Shown here: positions 1 to 6,911 of the stretch, one piece after another
How positions within the stretch are numbered: the first letter of the stretch is position 1
How the letters are laid out: each line of letters begins with the position of its first letter
Program-made: the position numbers and the translations under genes
The notes under the pieces: generated by a model
Databases searched by the model: none
Told to the model about the DNA's origin: nothing
Seen by the model: only the letters and a program-made list of their open reading frames with translations
Assembly (NCBI GenBank): GCA_938005345.1
Contig: CALLNG010000441.1
Location: 1 to 15,165 of the forward strand
Direction: 5' to 3'
From: an uncultured Clostridia bacterium
GTDB taxonomy: Bacteria > Bacillota > Clostridia > RUG12999
DNA: 15,165 nt

Positions 1-141
1 TCCTCTTCTTATGCGCCTAGGCCACAGGACCCTAACTACAATGCGTTTGTACAGGCGCTGCGGGCTTTGTTCACGCGCTGGAGCGCCGGAGATACCCTGG
101 TGCTGCCCAACAGAGCGCGGTGTTACGCCGGACGGGTATAA
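1..141 (+). CDS. C-terminal end of an unidentified protein (partial)
   Basis: An open frame runs in from the left edge and stops with TAA at 139-141, leaving 46 residues of a truncated protein. The tail reads ...AGDTLVLPNRARCYAGRV. I do not recognise it with confidence. A C-terminal beta hairpin ending in an aromatic-x-Gly pattern is common in SAM-dependent methyltransferases, so that is a weak possibility only. The GNAT gene starts 45 bp downstream on the same strand with no terminator between, so the two may be co-transcribed. An ATG-initiated frame at 11-211 covers the same stretch, but it runs into the well-supported GNAT gene and was rejected. Confidence 0.45.
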   Translation, partial: SSSYAPRPQDPNYNAFVQALRALFTRWSAGDTLVLPNRARCYAGRV

Positions 142-186
142 GAGAAGCAATGGTAGAAACGAGAAAGATGTGGAGGATCAACCAGT

Positions 187-717
187 ATGGCGGAATATCG
201 AAACGTATTAAAACAGGAGCTCCATCGGGATTTGTTCCGTGGGTTTGTCCGCCGCCAAACCGTGACCAAATGTTGGAGAAAAGAGCACGGGACATGGATC
301 ATCAAGGAGGATCCTTTTGTGGATGATTGGACGGAACACGACTACCAGGTTTTGATTTCCGCCTTGCGGGACACCGTTGCGCAGGGCGGGTTTGTGTATG
401 CGGCATTTTGCGGGGACATTATGAAGGGATTCGTTTCGGTAGAATCTGCATTGTTCGGCGGGCAGCATCAGTATTTGGATATGTCCAATCTCCATGTGTC
501 TGAGGACATGCGGGGACAAGGTATTGGAACAGCGCTATTTCTGGCAGCCAAAGCGTGGGCTAAAAAAAATGGCGCACGCAAATTATACCTATCGGCGCAC
601 TCTGCGGTAGAAAGCCAGGCGTTTTATCACAAAATGGGATGTGTGGAGGCAGCGGTATATCAGCAGAAACACGTGGAAGCGGAACCGTATGACTGTCAGA
701 TGGAGTGCTTATTATAA
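187..717 (+). CDS. GNAT family N-acetyltransferase
   Basis: The product is 176 aa, a normal length for a single-domain Gcn5-related acetyltransferase, which transfers acetyl from acetyl-CoA to an amine. The acetyl-CoA pyrophosphate-binding motif A is clear: LHVSEDMRGQGIGTAL at about 102-117, with R109-G-Q-G-x-G114. It is followed by a helix, the LYLSAHS strand and the SQAFYHKMGC motif B region that closes the fold. About 90 N-terminal residues, including CWRKEHGTW and a DPFVDDW segment, precede the core and probably carry substrate specificity, which cannot be read from sequence. The ATG at 187 has a GGAGG (172-176) 10 nt upstream. A strong hairpin terminator follows at 837-877. The substrate is unknown; the protein is probably cytoplasmic. 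Confidence 0.85.
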   Translation: MAEYRNVLKQELHRDLFRGFVRRQTVTKCWRKEHGTWIIKEDPFVDDWTEHDYQVLISALRDTVAQGGFVYAAFCGDIMKGFVSVESALFGGQHQYLDMSNLHVSEDMRGQGIGTALFLAAKAWAKKNGARKLYLSAHSAVESQAFYHKMGCVEAAVYQQKHVEAEPYDCQMECLL

Positions 718-836
718 TATAGTTGCTATATGCGGCAATGGGAACAGCACTGGCAGCTTGCCTGCCTCACCGGTTTAGCATGCAGTAACTGCAAAGGATA
801 AATGTGGCAGAGATTTTCTATCAGAATAGAACAAAT

Positions 837-877
837 GGCGGTATGCGGCTCAAAAAGGGCCGCATACCGCCGTTTTT
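837..877. terminator. Rho-independent terminator, probably bidirectional
   Basis: A perfect 13-bp inverted repeat has arms at 837-849 and 859-871 with a 9-nt loop. It is followed on the plus strand by GTTTTT. It ends the GNAT transcription unit. The minus strand reads ATTTGTTCT after the hairpin, a weaker T-rich tail, so it may also terminate the convergent mocR gene, whose stop lies 20 bp away. Confidence 0.85.
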
Positions 878-896
878 GCAATTTTGGTAGGCATGG

Positions 897-2321
897 TTAA
901 GTGATGAATGGGCTGACCACGTTGCGGCCTGGTTGGCGTAGTGTGCGGGCTGCCTGTTCCATTTGAAGAACGCAGCGGGAGAATTCCTCCGGCGGCAGCG
1001 AGGCATAGCAAAGGCGTAGGTGATGGCTTTCTCCGGCTAAAAAATACAGGTCGCCCGGCACTGTCGCAATGTCCTGTGCCAAAAGACGGTGGTATAGCGC
1101 GAGGTGCCCAACCTCCGATGGAATGGACAGCCAAAAGGCCAGTCCGCCGCCCGGCGGCGCAAACGTGATGCCGAGCGGTTCCAGCGTACGTAGGGCCTGC
1201 AGCGCGTTTTGATAGAGGGTGCGGTAGCGCGGCAGGACGGATTGCAGGTGGCGGGACAGTTCGCCTTTTTGCAAAAAGAGGTTCAGCGCGCGGGAAAACA
1301 GGCCCGGCGAAGAAATATCCGCGGTGAATTTAGATTCTGTCACCTGGGACAGCAACGGCTGCGGCACAATGAGGAACCCAGTCCGCACGCCGGGCATCAG
1401 GATTTTGGAAAAACTTTTAATGTAAATAACGTTGCCATACCTGTCCAGGGATTTGAGGGACCGGCTGCGGCCCGCCTCGAACCGGAGGTCGGACATGGAA
1501 TCCTCCTCCACAACGGTGCAGTGATAATCCTGGGCCAGCGCAAGCAGCCGCCGTTTATTGTCCATGCTGTAGCACAGCGTGGTGGGGGTTTGGTAGTGCG
1601 GGGATACATACAATAGTTTGGGATGGTGTAGGCGCAGCAAATATTCCAGTGCATCCAAATCCAGCCCTTCTTGCAGTAGCGGTACGCCATAGATGGTGGC
1701 ACCGCGGCTTTCAAAGACTAGTTTTGCCCCGTTATAGCAGGGGTTTTCCATGAGGACGGTATCCCCGCTATGCAGCAGACAGCGGGCAATCACGTCCAGC
1801 CCCTGCTGTGCACCGGAAACAATCATAATGTGTTCCGGCGGCGCTTGGATTTGATACAGGTCCCGGCAAAAGTGGCTGAGTGTTTCGCGCAGCGGATAAT
1901 ATCCCCAAGTTTCCCCATAGCAAAACGCCTGCGCGGCATCCTGCTCCAGCGCTTCCCGGATACAAGCGCTGAAAGCATCGGTGGGAAACAGGGCGGGCGG
2001 CGGTGTAGTGCTGGCCAGATTGCGCGTTTGATTGGTGAGGGCAGGCTTTTCATAGGCGGGCATGGCGGCGCGCTGGTAGGCCACATAGTAGCCGCTGCCC
2101 GGAATGGATTGCACCCAATGTTCCTCCGCCAAAAGCCGGTAGGCATGCGTGACAGTTGCATTATTGACTTGCAGGGTGCTAATGAGCTTGCGCACGGAGG
2201 GAAGCCGCTGCCCATGCGGCAGAGCACCGCTTTGAATCGCCTCGCGCAGCGCTTCATACAGTTGGCGGTACAGCGGGACGCCACTTTGCTTATTTAATTG
2301 TATCGAAACAGTTTTAAACAT
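897..2321 (-). CDS. MocR/PdxR-type GntR transcriptional regulator with aminotransferase-like PLP domain
   Basis: The product is 474 aa, typical of the MocR subfamily. An N-terminal GntR winged helix (about residues 2-80, with SGVPLYRQLYEALREAI and LPSVRKLISTL) is fused to a fold-type I aminotransferase domain. That domain has the PLP-anchoring lysine in the SFSK motif (about K306), an ENPCY segment and a VVEED segment. MocR proteins sense PLP or related metabolites rather than acting as transaminases. The start is the ATG at 2319-2321, preceded by GAGGTG at good spacing; a TTG 24 nt upstream has no such site. The gene is divergent from a B6 kinase and an ECF transporter subunit, so it most likely controls B6 salvage and itself through the palindromes at 2296-2313 and 2394-2411. 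The family assignment is strong. The B6 role is inferred from context. Confidence 0.9.
   Translation of the reverse strand: MFKTVSIQLNKQSGVPLYRQLYEALREAIQSGALPHGQRLPSVRKLISTLQVNNATVTHAYRLLAEEHWVQSIPGSGYYVAYQRAAMPAYEKPALTNQTRNLASTTPPPALFPTDAFSACIREALEQDAAQAFCYGETWGYYPLRETLSHFCRDLYQIQAPPEHIMIVSGAQQGLDVIARCLLHSGDTVLMENPCYNGAKLVFESRGATIYGVPLLQEGLDLDALEYLLRLHHPKLLYVSPHYQTPTTLCYSMDNKRRLLALAQDYHCTVVEEDSMSDLRFEAGRSRSLKSLDRYGNVIYIKSFSKILMPGVRTGFLIVPQPLLSQVTESKFTADISSPGLFSRALNLFLQKGELSRHLQSVLPRYRTLYQNALQALRTLEPLGITFAPPGGGLAFWLSIPSEVGHLALYHRLLAQDIATVPGDLYFLAGESHHLRLCYASLPPEEFSRCVLQMEQAARTLRQPGRNVVSPFIT
2296..2313. promoter_or_regulatory. Candidate MocR operator O1, inside mocR codons 2-8
   Basis: The 18-mer AATTGTATCGAAACAGTT matches the perfect palindrome at 2394-2411 in 16 of 18 positions. 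It lies within the first codons of mocR and about 26 bp upstream of the -35 box proposed for pdxK. Its centre is 98 bp from that of the other copy. That suggests a second binding site for looping or for activation of pdxK. Confidence 0.6.
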
Positions 2322-2338
2322 AAATTTCACCTCGGATA

Positions 2339-2367
2339 TTGACAAAATGGTTGATATTGTGTAAACT
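2339..2367 (+). promoter_or_regulatory. Sigma-A type promoter for the pdxK-ECF operon
   Basis: TTGACA (2339-2344) and TAAACT (2362-2367) are separated by 17 bp. The predicted start is near 2374, giving an untranslated leader of about 80 nt before the kinase. The palindrome at 2394-2411 lies about 20 bp downstream of the predicted start, where a bound repressor would block elongation. Confidence 0.55.
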
Positions 2368-2393
2368 TTTAAGGAGTTAAAAAAGTATTTCTA

Positions 2394-2411
2394 AATTGTA
2401 TCGATACAATT
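2394..2411. promoter_or_regulatory. Candidate MocR operator O2, perfect 18-bp palindrome
   Basis: AATTGTATCGATACAATT is its own reverse complement over all 18 bases. It directly abuts the -10 box proposed for mocR on the minus strand (2412-2417), so it covers that promoter's start site. It also lies just inside the pdxK transcript. The position suits an operator for the divergent MocR regulator, with autorepression likely. Confidence 0.75.
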
Positions 2412-2440
2412 AGCATACCAAATTTTGACGAACTTGTCAA
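2412..2440 (-). promoter_or_regulatory. Promoter of mocR (minus strand)
   Basis: Read on the minus strand, TTGACA (2440-2435) is followed after 17 bp by TATGCT (2417-2412), with a TG extended -10 dinucleotide. The predicted start falls inside palindrome O2. The -35 box overlaps the Shine-Dalgarno region of pdxK. Confidence 0.65.
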
Positions 2441-2453
2441 GGAGGGATTTGCC

Positions 2454-3278
2454 ATGCAGGACATTGCGAAAATTGCATGCATCAATGACCTGTCTGGATT
2501 TGGCCGCTGTTCGCTTGTGGTGGCGGCGTCCGTTTTGTCCGTGATGGGGCTGCAACCCTGCCTGATACCGACTGCGGTGCTGTCCAACCATACGGGCTAT
2601 GACAGTTTTACGTTTTTGGACTTCACGGCGCATATGAAACCATTTTATCAGGAATGGGAAAAACTGGGTCTCAAGTTTCAAATGGTGTATACCGGTTTTT
2701 TAGGAAGCGAAGCGCAAATTGATACGGTAGCGGAGTTTTTGACGCTGCATCCGGAGGCCAGCGTGCTGGTGGACCCCGTGATGGGGGACGATGGACAGCC
2801 CTATGCCACTTACACGCCGCGCATGTGCGAAAAAATGCGGCAGCTCACCGCGGGCGCCGACATGGCGACACCCAATGTGACGGAGGCGTGTCTGCTGGCG
2901 GGTGTGGCGTACCAAGGCGATGCGATATCGTTTGAAACCGCAGTTTCCTTATGCCGCAGTATTTGCACGCAGGGAACGCACAAGGTGGTGATCACGGGCG
3001 TGCAGGTGGACGACGAGACCGTAGCAAACGTGTTTTACAACCGCCAGACCGGAGAAAACTTTATGGTGCGGCAAAAAAAGGTGGAAAAGAAATACCCTGG
3101 GACAGGGGACCTGTTTGCTTCTGTACTGTGCGGGGAGCTGGCGCGCGGAACGGACGATTTAACGGCAGTCAGCCGCGCGGCTGGATTTGTGCGCAAGGTC
3201 GCGGCCTACACGGTGCAATGCGGCAGCCGCCTCAACGACGGTGTGATCTATGAACCGTTTTTAAAAGAATTGGGATAG
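2454..3278 (+). CDS. pdxK: Pyridoxal/pyridoxamine/pyridoxine kinase
   Basis: The product is 274 aa, a ribokinase-fold kinase that phosphorylates B6 vitamers with ATP to feed PLP salvage. Family signatures are INDLSGFGRCSL near the N-terminus (9-21), an LSNHTG segment (43-48), DPVMGD (107-112), TPNVTEA (139-145) and the anion-hole/catalytic PGTGD (215-219, catalytic Asp219). The length and lack of extra domains separate it from ThiD fusions, although ThiD-like kinases are close relatives. The ATG follows AAGGAGGG at about 7-8 nt spacing. The next gene, an ECF S component, starts 13 bp after the stop, so the two are one operon. A regulator of the PLP-sensing MocR family diverges from it. Cytoplasmic. 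Confidence 0.9.
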   Translation: MQDIAKIACINDLSGFGRCSLVVAASVLSVMGLQPCLIPTAVLSNHTGYDSFTFLDFTAHMKPFYQEWEKLGLKFQMVYTGFLGSEAQIDTVAEFLTLHPEASVLVDPVMGDDGQPYATYTPRMCEKMRQLTAGADMATPNVTEACLLAGVAYQGDAISFETAVSLCRSICTQGTHKVVITGVQVDDETVANVFYNRQTGENFMVRQKKVEKKYPGTGDLFASVLCGELARGTDDLTAVSRAAGFVRKVAAYTVQCGSRLNDGVIYEPFLKELG

Positions 3279-3291
3279 GAGTGGAAGTGAC

Positions 3292-3798
3292 ATGAAAGAT
3301 ACAACGAAAAATTTGGTGCTGGCGGCGATGTTTGCTGCGCTCACCTTTGTCCTGACGGCATACTTTTTTCACATCCCCGTTGGCGTTAACGGCGGGTACA
3401 TACATTTTGGCGACAGTATGATTTACCTGGCAGCCAGCATTTTACCGCTGCCCTATGCCATGGCGGCGGGCGCGATTGGCGCGGGGCTTAGCGATTTGAT
3501 GAGCGGCGGCGTGATGTGGGTGATACCAACAGTCATCATCAAGGCGTTGATGGCGGCGATGTTCACTGGCAAACAAGACCGGCTTTTGTGCAAACATAAC
3601 GCCTGGGGATTGCTTCCGGCGGCGATTATTTGCCTGGTGGGGTACTACTTGGCGGAATGGATGTTCACCGGAAACCCATGGGTGGGTCTGCCCTCCGCGC
3701 CGCTGACACTGATACAGTCTGCGGGAAGTTCCGTGCTGTATGTGCTGCTTGCCTTGGCGCTGGACAAAGCAGGGCTCAAACAGCGCATTGCCGCATAA
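3292..3798 (+). CDS. ECF transporter S component, probably for vitamin B6
   Basis: The product is 168 aa, hydrophobic, with about five or six membrane segments, as expected for the substrate-binding subunit of an energy-coupling-factor transporter. The GGYIHFGDSMIYLAASILP region (34-52) and the following PYAMAAGAIGAGLSDL are typical of this superfamily. It needs a shared EcfAAT module encoded elsewhere, since no ATPase or T subunit is present here. Substrate is inferred from context: it is 13 bp downstream of the B6 kinase, with its Shine-Dalgarno AGGAGTGG overlapping the kinase stop, in a MocR-linked operon. That is the arrangement described for PdxU-type pyridoxine transporters. Its last four codons lie inside the long hairpin at 3786-3848. 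Confidence 0.8.
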   Translation: MKDTTKNLVLAAMFAALTFVLTAYFFHIPVGVNGGYIHFGDSMIYLAASILPLPYAMAAGAIGAGLSDLMSGGVMWVIPTVIIKALMAAMFTGKQDRLLCKHNAWGLLPAAIICLVGYYLAEWMFTGNPWVGLPSAPLTLIQSAGSSVLYVLLALALDKAGLKQRIAA

Positions 3799-3848
3799 GA
3801 AAAAAGAGGTTTGCCAGTGGCAGGCCTCTTTTTTCTTATGCGGCAATG
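3786..3848. terminator. Very long perfect hairpin, bidirectional terminator
   Basis: Two perfectly complementary 24-base arms (3786-3809 and 3825-3848) flank a 15-nt centre. In RNA the centre extends the stem by two U-G pairs and TGCC/GGCA, leaving a 3-nt loop and about 30 bp in all. Each arm carries a run of six A or T next to the GC-rich inner stem, so transcripts from either strand would meet hairpin plus U-tract. It lies between the convergent ECF and araC genes and includes the ECF stop codon. The stem continues past the U-tract, which is more than a terminator needs. Confidence 0.85.
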
Positions 3849-3955
3849 TGGATGGATAGGATCTGTCAAAAAAAACTTTGGTGTAGCTGAGGGAGTGCCT
3901 CACTGGATTACCCTAGCGGGAAACTGGCGTTTGCGGCGGCAGATGGGAGGATAAG

Positions 3956-4717
3956 TCATGACTGCGGGCGGAATTGTTTGGGTGCGCGGCCAAAATAACG
4001 CTTGAATGCCTTAGAAAAGACAAACGGGTCACGGTACCCCACCATCAGGGCGGTTTCCGTCACATTGAACCCCTTTTGCAGCAACTGCGCGGCTTCCTCC
4101 ATGCGGCAACGCATGAGGTACGCCTGCATGCTGCAGCCCATTTTATCTTTGAACAGGCGGGACAAATAGCGCTGATCCAAGCCCACGGCCTTTGCCACGT
4201 CACGGATTTTAATGTCCTGCGGATAGTTGGCGGAGAGAAATCCCGCCGCCAAGTCCGCATAGTTCCAGTGCCGCCGTGTTTGGAAGAGTTCACTGAGCAG
4301 CAGAAAAATTTGTCCGGCCAAGTATTCTTCGCGCATCGCGTCCATCTGCGCCGCGTTCAGCATGTCGCGAAATAGGCTGGCAGAGGCCGCAAATACCGGG
4401 GAAGGAAGCGAATCCAGCCGGGCGGCGCACGCGCCGTCAAACCCAATCCAAATGTAAGTCCAGGGTTGCTGCTTATCGGCGGTGTAACGCGTCACCTCTT
4501 CGGGATGGATTAGAAACGCTTGACCAGCTCCGATTGTATAGCAGCCGGAATCGCATTCCAAAACGCCCTGTCCGGATAGCACGCAGTGAATCAGATAATA
4601 ATGGCGGATCGCCGGGCCAAACCAATGCCCGGGCAGGCAAGCTTCATAACCGCACTGCACGGGATTGATGTCGTGAAAGCCTTTGTTTTGTAAAGCGATA
4701 TTTAACACGCGGTCCAT
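3956..4717 (-). CDS. AraC family transcriptional regulator with cupin-type sensor domain
   Basis: The product is 253 aa with the usual AraC layout. The N-terminal half is an AraC-binding (cupin-like) effector domain, with YYLIHCVLSGQGVLEC followed by a GQAFLIHP turn. The C-terminal region from about 170 carries two helix-turn-helix units: IRDVAKAVGLDQRYLSRLFK, then VTETALMVGYRDPFVFSKAFKRYFG. The start chosen is the third candidate codon (ATG, 4715-4717), because AGAAGG sits 8 nt upstream of it and overlaps or crowds the earlier GTG and ATG. It is divergent from a GH4 glycosidase, a common arrangement for alpha-galactoside regulators, so it probably activates that gene in response to a sugar. 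The ligand is unknown. Confidence 0.9.
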   Translation of the reverse strand: MDRVLNIALQNKGFHDINPVQCGYEACLPGHWFGPAIRHYYLIHCVLSGQGVLECDSGCYTIGAGQAFLIHPEEVTRYTADKQQPWTYIWIGFDGACAARLDSLPSPVFAASASLFRDMLNAAQMDAMREEYLAGQIFLLLSELFQTRRHWNYADLAAGFLSANYPQDIKIRDVAKAVGLDQRYLSRLFKDKMGCSMQAYLMRCRMEEAAQLLQKGFNVTETALMVGYRDPFVFSKAFKRYFGRAPKQFRPQS

Positions 4718-4745
4718 GGTCATCACCTTCTGTTTATGCTATAGA

Positions 4746-4810
4746 CACACGTCCGGCATGGGAATCCGTGGAACGGACATGTGGAGTTAATCAGTTACAT
4801 TTTAACATGT
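4746..4810. promoter_or_regulatory. Candidate operator repeats for the AraC regulator
   Basis: CACACGTCCG (4746-4755) and CGGACATGTG (4774-4783) form a 10-bp inverted repeat with one mismatch, centres 28 bp apart. A further ACATGT (4805-4810) lies 28 bp after the ACATGT inside the second arm. All are in the araC-melA intergenic region, upstream of the weak melA promoter. AraC-type proteins bind paired sites, so this is a plausible target. The repeats are short. Confidence 0.4.
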
Positions 4811-4828
4811 TTGTGACCCTTTTGGCAA

Positions 4829-4857
4829 TGGAAAATGCAAAAAAAATCCGCTACACT
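4829..4857 (+). promoter_or_regulatory. Weak candidate promoter for melA
   Basis: TGGAAA (4829-4834) and TACACT (4852-4857) are 17 bp apart, each matching 4 of 6 consensus bases. A poor promoter of this kind fits dependence on an activator. The leader would be about 60 nt. Other hexamer choices are possible. Confidence 0.35.
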
Positions 4858-4926
4858 ATAGGAAAAGAGGCGGATAGCGCGACATACCGCACAAATCCGC
4901 TAAATATGAGAAAGAGGTGGAAAACC

Positions 4927-6243
4927 ATGAAAATCACATTTATGGGTGCGGGCAGTACCGTGTTCGCCAAAAACGTACTGGGGGACTGTATGCTGACGCC
5001 GGCCTTGCAGCGGGCAGAAATTGCACTTTATGACATAGATGCGGCTCGCCTGGAGGAATCGGCTCAACTGATTGGGTCCATCAATGAGAATTGTAATGAA
5101 GGCCGGGCAACCATCAAGACGTACCTGGGCGTGGAAAAACGCAAGGAAGCGCTGCGGGACGCGCGGTTTGTGGTCAACGCTATTCAGGTGGGCGGCTATG
5201 AACCGTGCACAGTCATTGATTTTGAAATTCCAAAAAAATACGGACTGCGGCAGACCATTGCCGACACGCTGGGCATCGGCGGAATTTTCCGTGGCCTTCG
5301 CACTATTCCGGTTATGCGCGAATTTGCTGAGGATATGGAAGAGGTATGCCCCGATGCGTGGCTGCTGAATTACACCAATCCCATGGCGATTTTGTCGGGA
5401 TATATGCAGCGGTATACGGGCATCAAAACCGTGGGGCTGTGCCATAGCGTGCAGACGTGCTCTTCCCATTTGCTGAAGTCGCTGGATATTGAAGTGGACG
5501 GCTTCACAGACGTGATTGCGGGCATTAACCACATGGCCTGGCTGCTGGAAATCAAAGATCTGAATGGACAGGATTTGTATCCGCTGATTCGGGAGCGCGC
5601 CGCAAAAAAGAACCGGGAAGAAAAACACAGCGACATGGTACGCTTTGAATACATCAACCGCCTGGGATATTACTGCACGGAAAGCAGCGAACACAATGCG
5701 GAATACAATCCGTTTTTTATCAAAAAGAACTATCCGGAGCTCATTGACCGCTACAACATTCCGCTGGACGAATATCCGCGGCGGTGCGTCAATCAAATTG
5801 AGGGCTGGAAAAAGGAAAAGGAAGAACTGTACAACGGTGGAAAAATTACGCACGAGCGAAGCAAAGAGTATGCGTCGCATATTATGGAAGCTATGGTGGA
5901 AAACAAGCCCTATCAAATCGGCGGTAATGTGATCAACCATGGGCTGATTACCAACTTGCCGCCGCAGGCGTGTGTCGAAGTGCCATGCTTGGTGAATGGA
6001 AACGGCGTTTTGCCGACCTATTTTGGCGATTTGCCGGTGCAGCTTGCCGCGATGAACTCCTCCAATGTTAATGTGCAGCTTTTGACCATTGAAGCGGCGG
6101 TGTCTAAACGCAAAGAAGCAGTCTACCAGGCCGCCATGATGGATCCGCATACGGCGGCAGAATTGTCTATAGACGATATTGTCGCCCTGTGTGACGAACT
6201 GTTGGAAGCGCATAAAAATGCCGGATTTCCTTGCTTAGTATAA
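4927..6243 (+). CDS. melA: GH4 family glycosidase, MelA-like alpha-galactosidase
   Basis: The product is 438 aa, the normal size for glycoside hydrolase family 4. These enzymes use NAD+ and a divalent metal in a redox elimination mechanism. An N-terminal Rossmann dinucleotide site is visible (MKITFMGAGS, 1-10). It is followed by VNAIQVGG (83-90), DTLGIGGIFRGLRTIP (113-128) and NYTNPMA (148-154). Metal ligands are expected at C172 (GLCHSVQ) and H202 (GINHMAW). The CHS sequence fits the MelA alpha-galactosidase branch rather than the phospho-glycosidase branch, but substrate cannot be fixed from motifs; alpha-galacturonidase or alpha-glucosidase remain possible. The start is the ATG at 4927, 6 nt after GAGGTGG and just where the Rossmann strand begins; an upstream in-frame ATG at 4768 would add a tail with no family match. 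Divergent araC is its likely regulator. Confidence 0.85.
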   Translation: MKITFMGAGSTVFAKNVLGDCMLTPALQRAEIALYDIDAARLEESAQLIGSINENCNEGRATIKTYLGVEKRKEALRDARFVVNAIQVGGYEPCTVIDFEIPKKYGLRQTIADTLGIGGIFRGLRTIPVMREFAEDMEEVCPDAWLLNYTNPMAILSGYMQRYTGIKTVGLCHSVQTCSSHLLKSLDIEVDGFTDVIAGINHMAWLLEIKDLNGQDLYPLIRERAAKKNREEKHSDMVRFEYINRLGYYCTESSEHNAEYNPFFIKKNYPELIDRYNIPLDEYPRRCVNQIEGWKKEKEELYNGGKITHERSKEYASHIMEAMVENKPYQIGGNVINHGLITNLPPQACVEVPCLVNGNGVLPTYFGDLPVQLAAMNSSNVNVQLLTIEAAVSKRKEAVYQAAMMDPHTAAELSIDDIVALCDELLEAHKNAGFPCLV

Positions 6244-6288
6244 AGGGAAAATCGTGTACGAAAGGAAATGGCACAGAAATGAAAAGAG

Positions 6289-6322
6289 AAAAAGCGGATA
6301 TCGATGGATATCCGCTTTTTTT
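6289..6322. terminator. Bidirectional Rho-independent terminator
   Basis: A perfect 14-bp stem (6289-6302 with 6307-6320, 4-nt loop) has A5 on one side and T7 on the other. It ends both melA (plus) and hxlR (minus). The hxlR stop codon overlaps the T-tract. Confidence 0.9.
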
Positions 6323-6647
6323 AATGGATAGAAGCCTGATAGTCCTCTCCCCAGACGCGCATGGCATCCAGGATGGGGCTTAGGCTTTGTCCCAGTTCCG
6401 TTAACGTATATTCCACCCGCGGCGGAACCTCGGCATAGACGGTGCGTGTGAGCAGCCCACTGCGCTCCATGTCGCGCAGCTGTGCCGTCAGTACCTTTTG
6501 CGACACATTGCCAATTGACTTTTTCAGTTCTCCGAACCGTTTGGTTCCGGGCATCAAATCCCGCAAGATTAACACTTTCCATTTATCTCCGATGAGAGAA
6601 AGCGTGGTTTCCACCGGACAGGCCGGCAGCGCCTTATTTTCCGCCAT
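6321..6647 (-). CDS. HxlR family winged-helix transcriptional regulator
   Basis: The product is 108 aa, a full-length HxlR protein. It has the conserved CPVETTLSLIGDKWKVLILRDL (C10 onward), then KRFGELKKSIGNVSQKVLTAQLRDMERSGLL (recognition helix and wing) and the VEYTLTELGQSL end. In related regulators a cysteine at the CPV position senses electrophiles or redox change, so C10 is a candidate sensor. The start is supported by GGAGGT about 7 nt upstream on the minus strand. It is transcribed away from the MBL/flavin/macrodomain/SirTM operon and is its most likely regulator. A 13-bp palindrome lies in its own leader. Confidence 0.9.
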   Translation of the reverse strand: MAENKALPACPVETTLSLIGDKWKVLILRDLMPGTKRFGELKKSIGNVSQKVLTAQLRDMERSGLLTRTVYAEVPPRVEYTLTELGQSLSPILDAMRVWGEDYQASIH

Positions 6648-6667
6648 AACAATACCTCCAACCGTAT

Positions 6668-6680
6668 AAATAGCCTATTT
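6668..6680. promoter_or_regulatory. 13-bp palindrome in the hxlR leader
   Basis: AAATAG-C-CTATTT is a perfect 6+1+6 palindrome, followed by another CTATTT at 6685-6690. It lies between the hxlR promoter and its start codon, a usual place for an autoregulatory site. Confidence 0.4.
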
Positions 6681-6742
6681 GTTTCTATTTAAGTACTACA
6701 GTGATTATTTACACCTACTATCTAAATATGCGTTACAACGTT

Positions 6743-6772
6743 ATTATAACATGGCAGAAGGGGGAGAGTCAA
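6743..6772 (-). promoter_or_regulatory. Promoter of hxlR (minus strand)
   Basis: On the minus strand TTGACT (6772-6767) is followed after 18 bp by a perfect TATAAT (6748-6743). The leader to the hxlR start is about 90 nt. Confidence 0.7.
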
Positions 6773-6873
6773 GAAAGAGGGCAAATGGAATTTTAAAAAA
6801 TTTTTTTCGTTCGCCCAAAATGCGGCAATCCCTTGCTGTTCCACAATGGTTTCCTTCTGGTAACGATCCAATT

Positions 6874-6908
6874 GTTTCCCGCAGGAAACTACCGCACAAT
6901 AAAGTGCG
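6874..6908. promoter_or_regulatory. Two adjacent inverted repeats, candidate HxlR operator
   Basis: GTTTCC-cgca-GGAAAC (6874-6889) is followed 3 bp later by CGCAC-aataaa-GTGCG (6893-6908). The second ends 3 bp before the -35 box of the MBL operon promoter. Placement fits control of that promoter by the divergent HxlR protein; which repeat is used is unknown. Confidence 0.45.
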
Positions 6909-6911
6909 TAC

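Noticed and set aside
11..211. 66-codon frame at the left edge
   Set aside because: It overlaps the start of the GNAT gene and covers a frame that is open from the window edge to 141 with better coding character.
729..740. 12-mer TATGCGGCAATG repeated at 3837-3848 and inverted at 3786-3797
   Set aside because: A few 12-base matches are expected by chance in 15 kb of this composition, and no larger repeat surrounds the first copy.
4768..4926. N-terminal extension of the GH4 protein
   Set aside because: The Rossmann strand that begins the family starts at the ATG at 4927, and the extension covers the likely promoter and operator sites.
4900..6213. 437-codon open frame on the minus strand opposite melA
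   Set aside because: It is antisense to a well-conserved GH4 gene, has no recognisable domain and is rich in His, Phe and Arg, as expected for a shadow frame.
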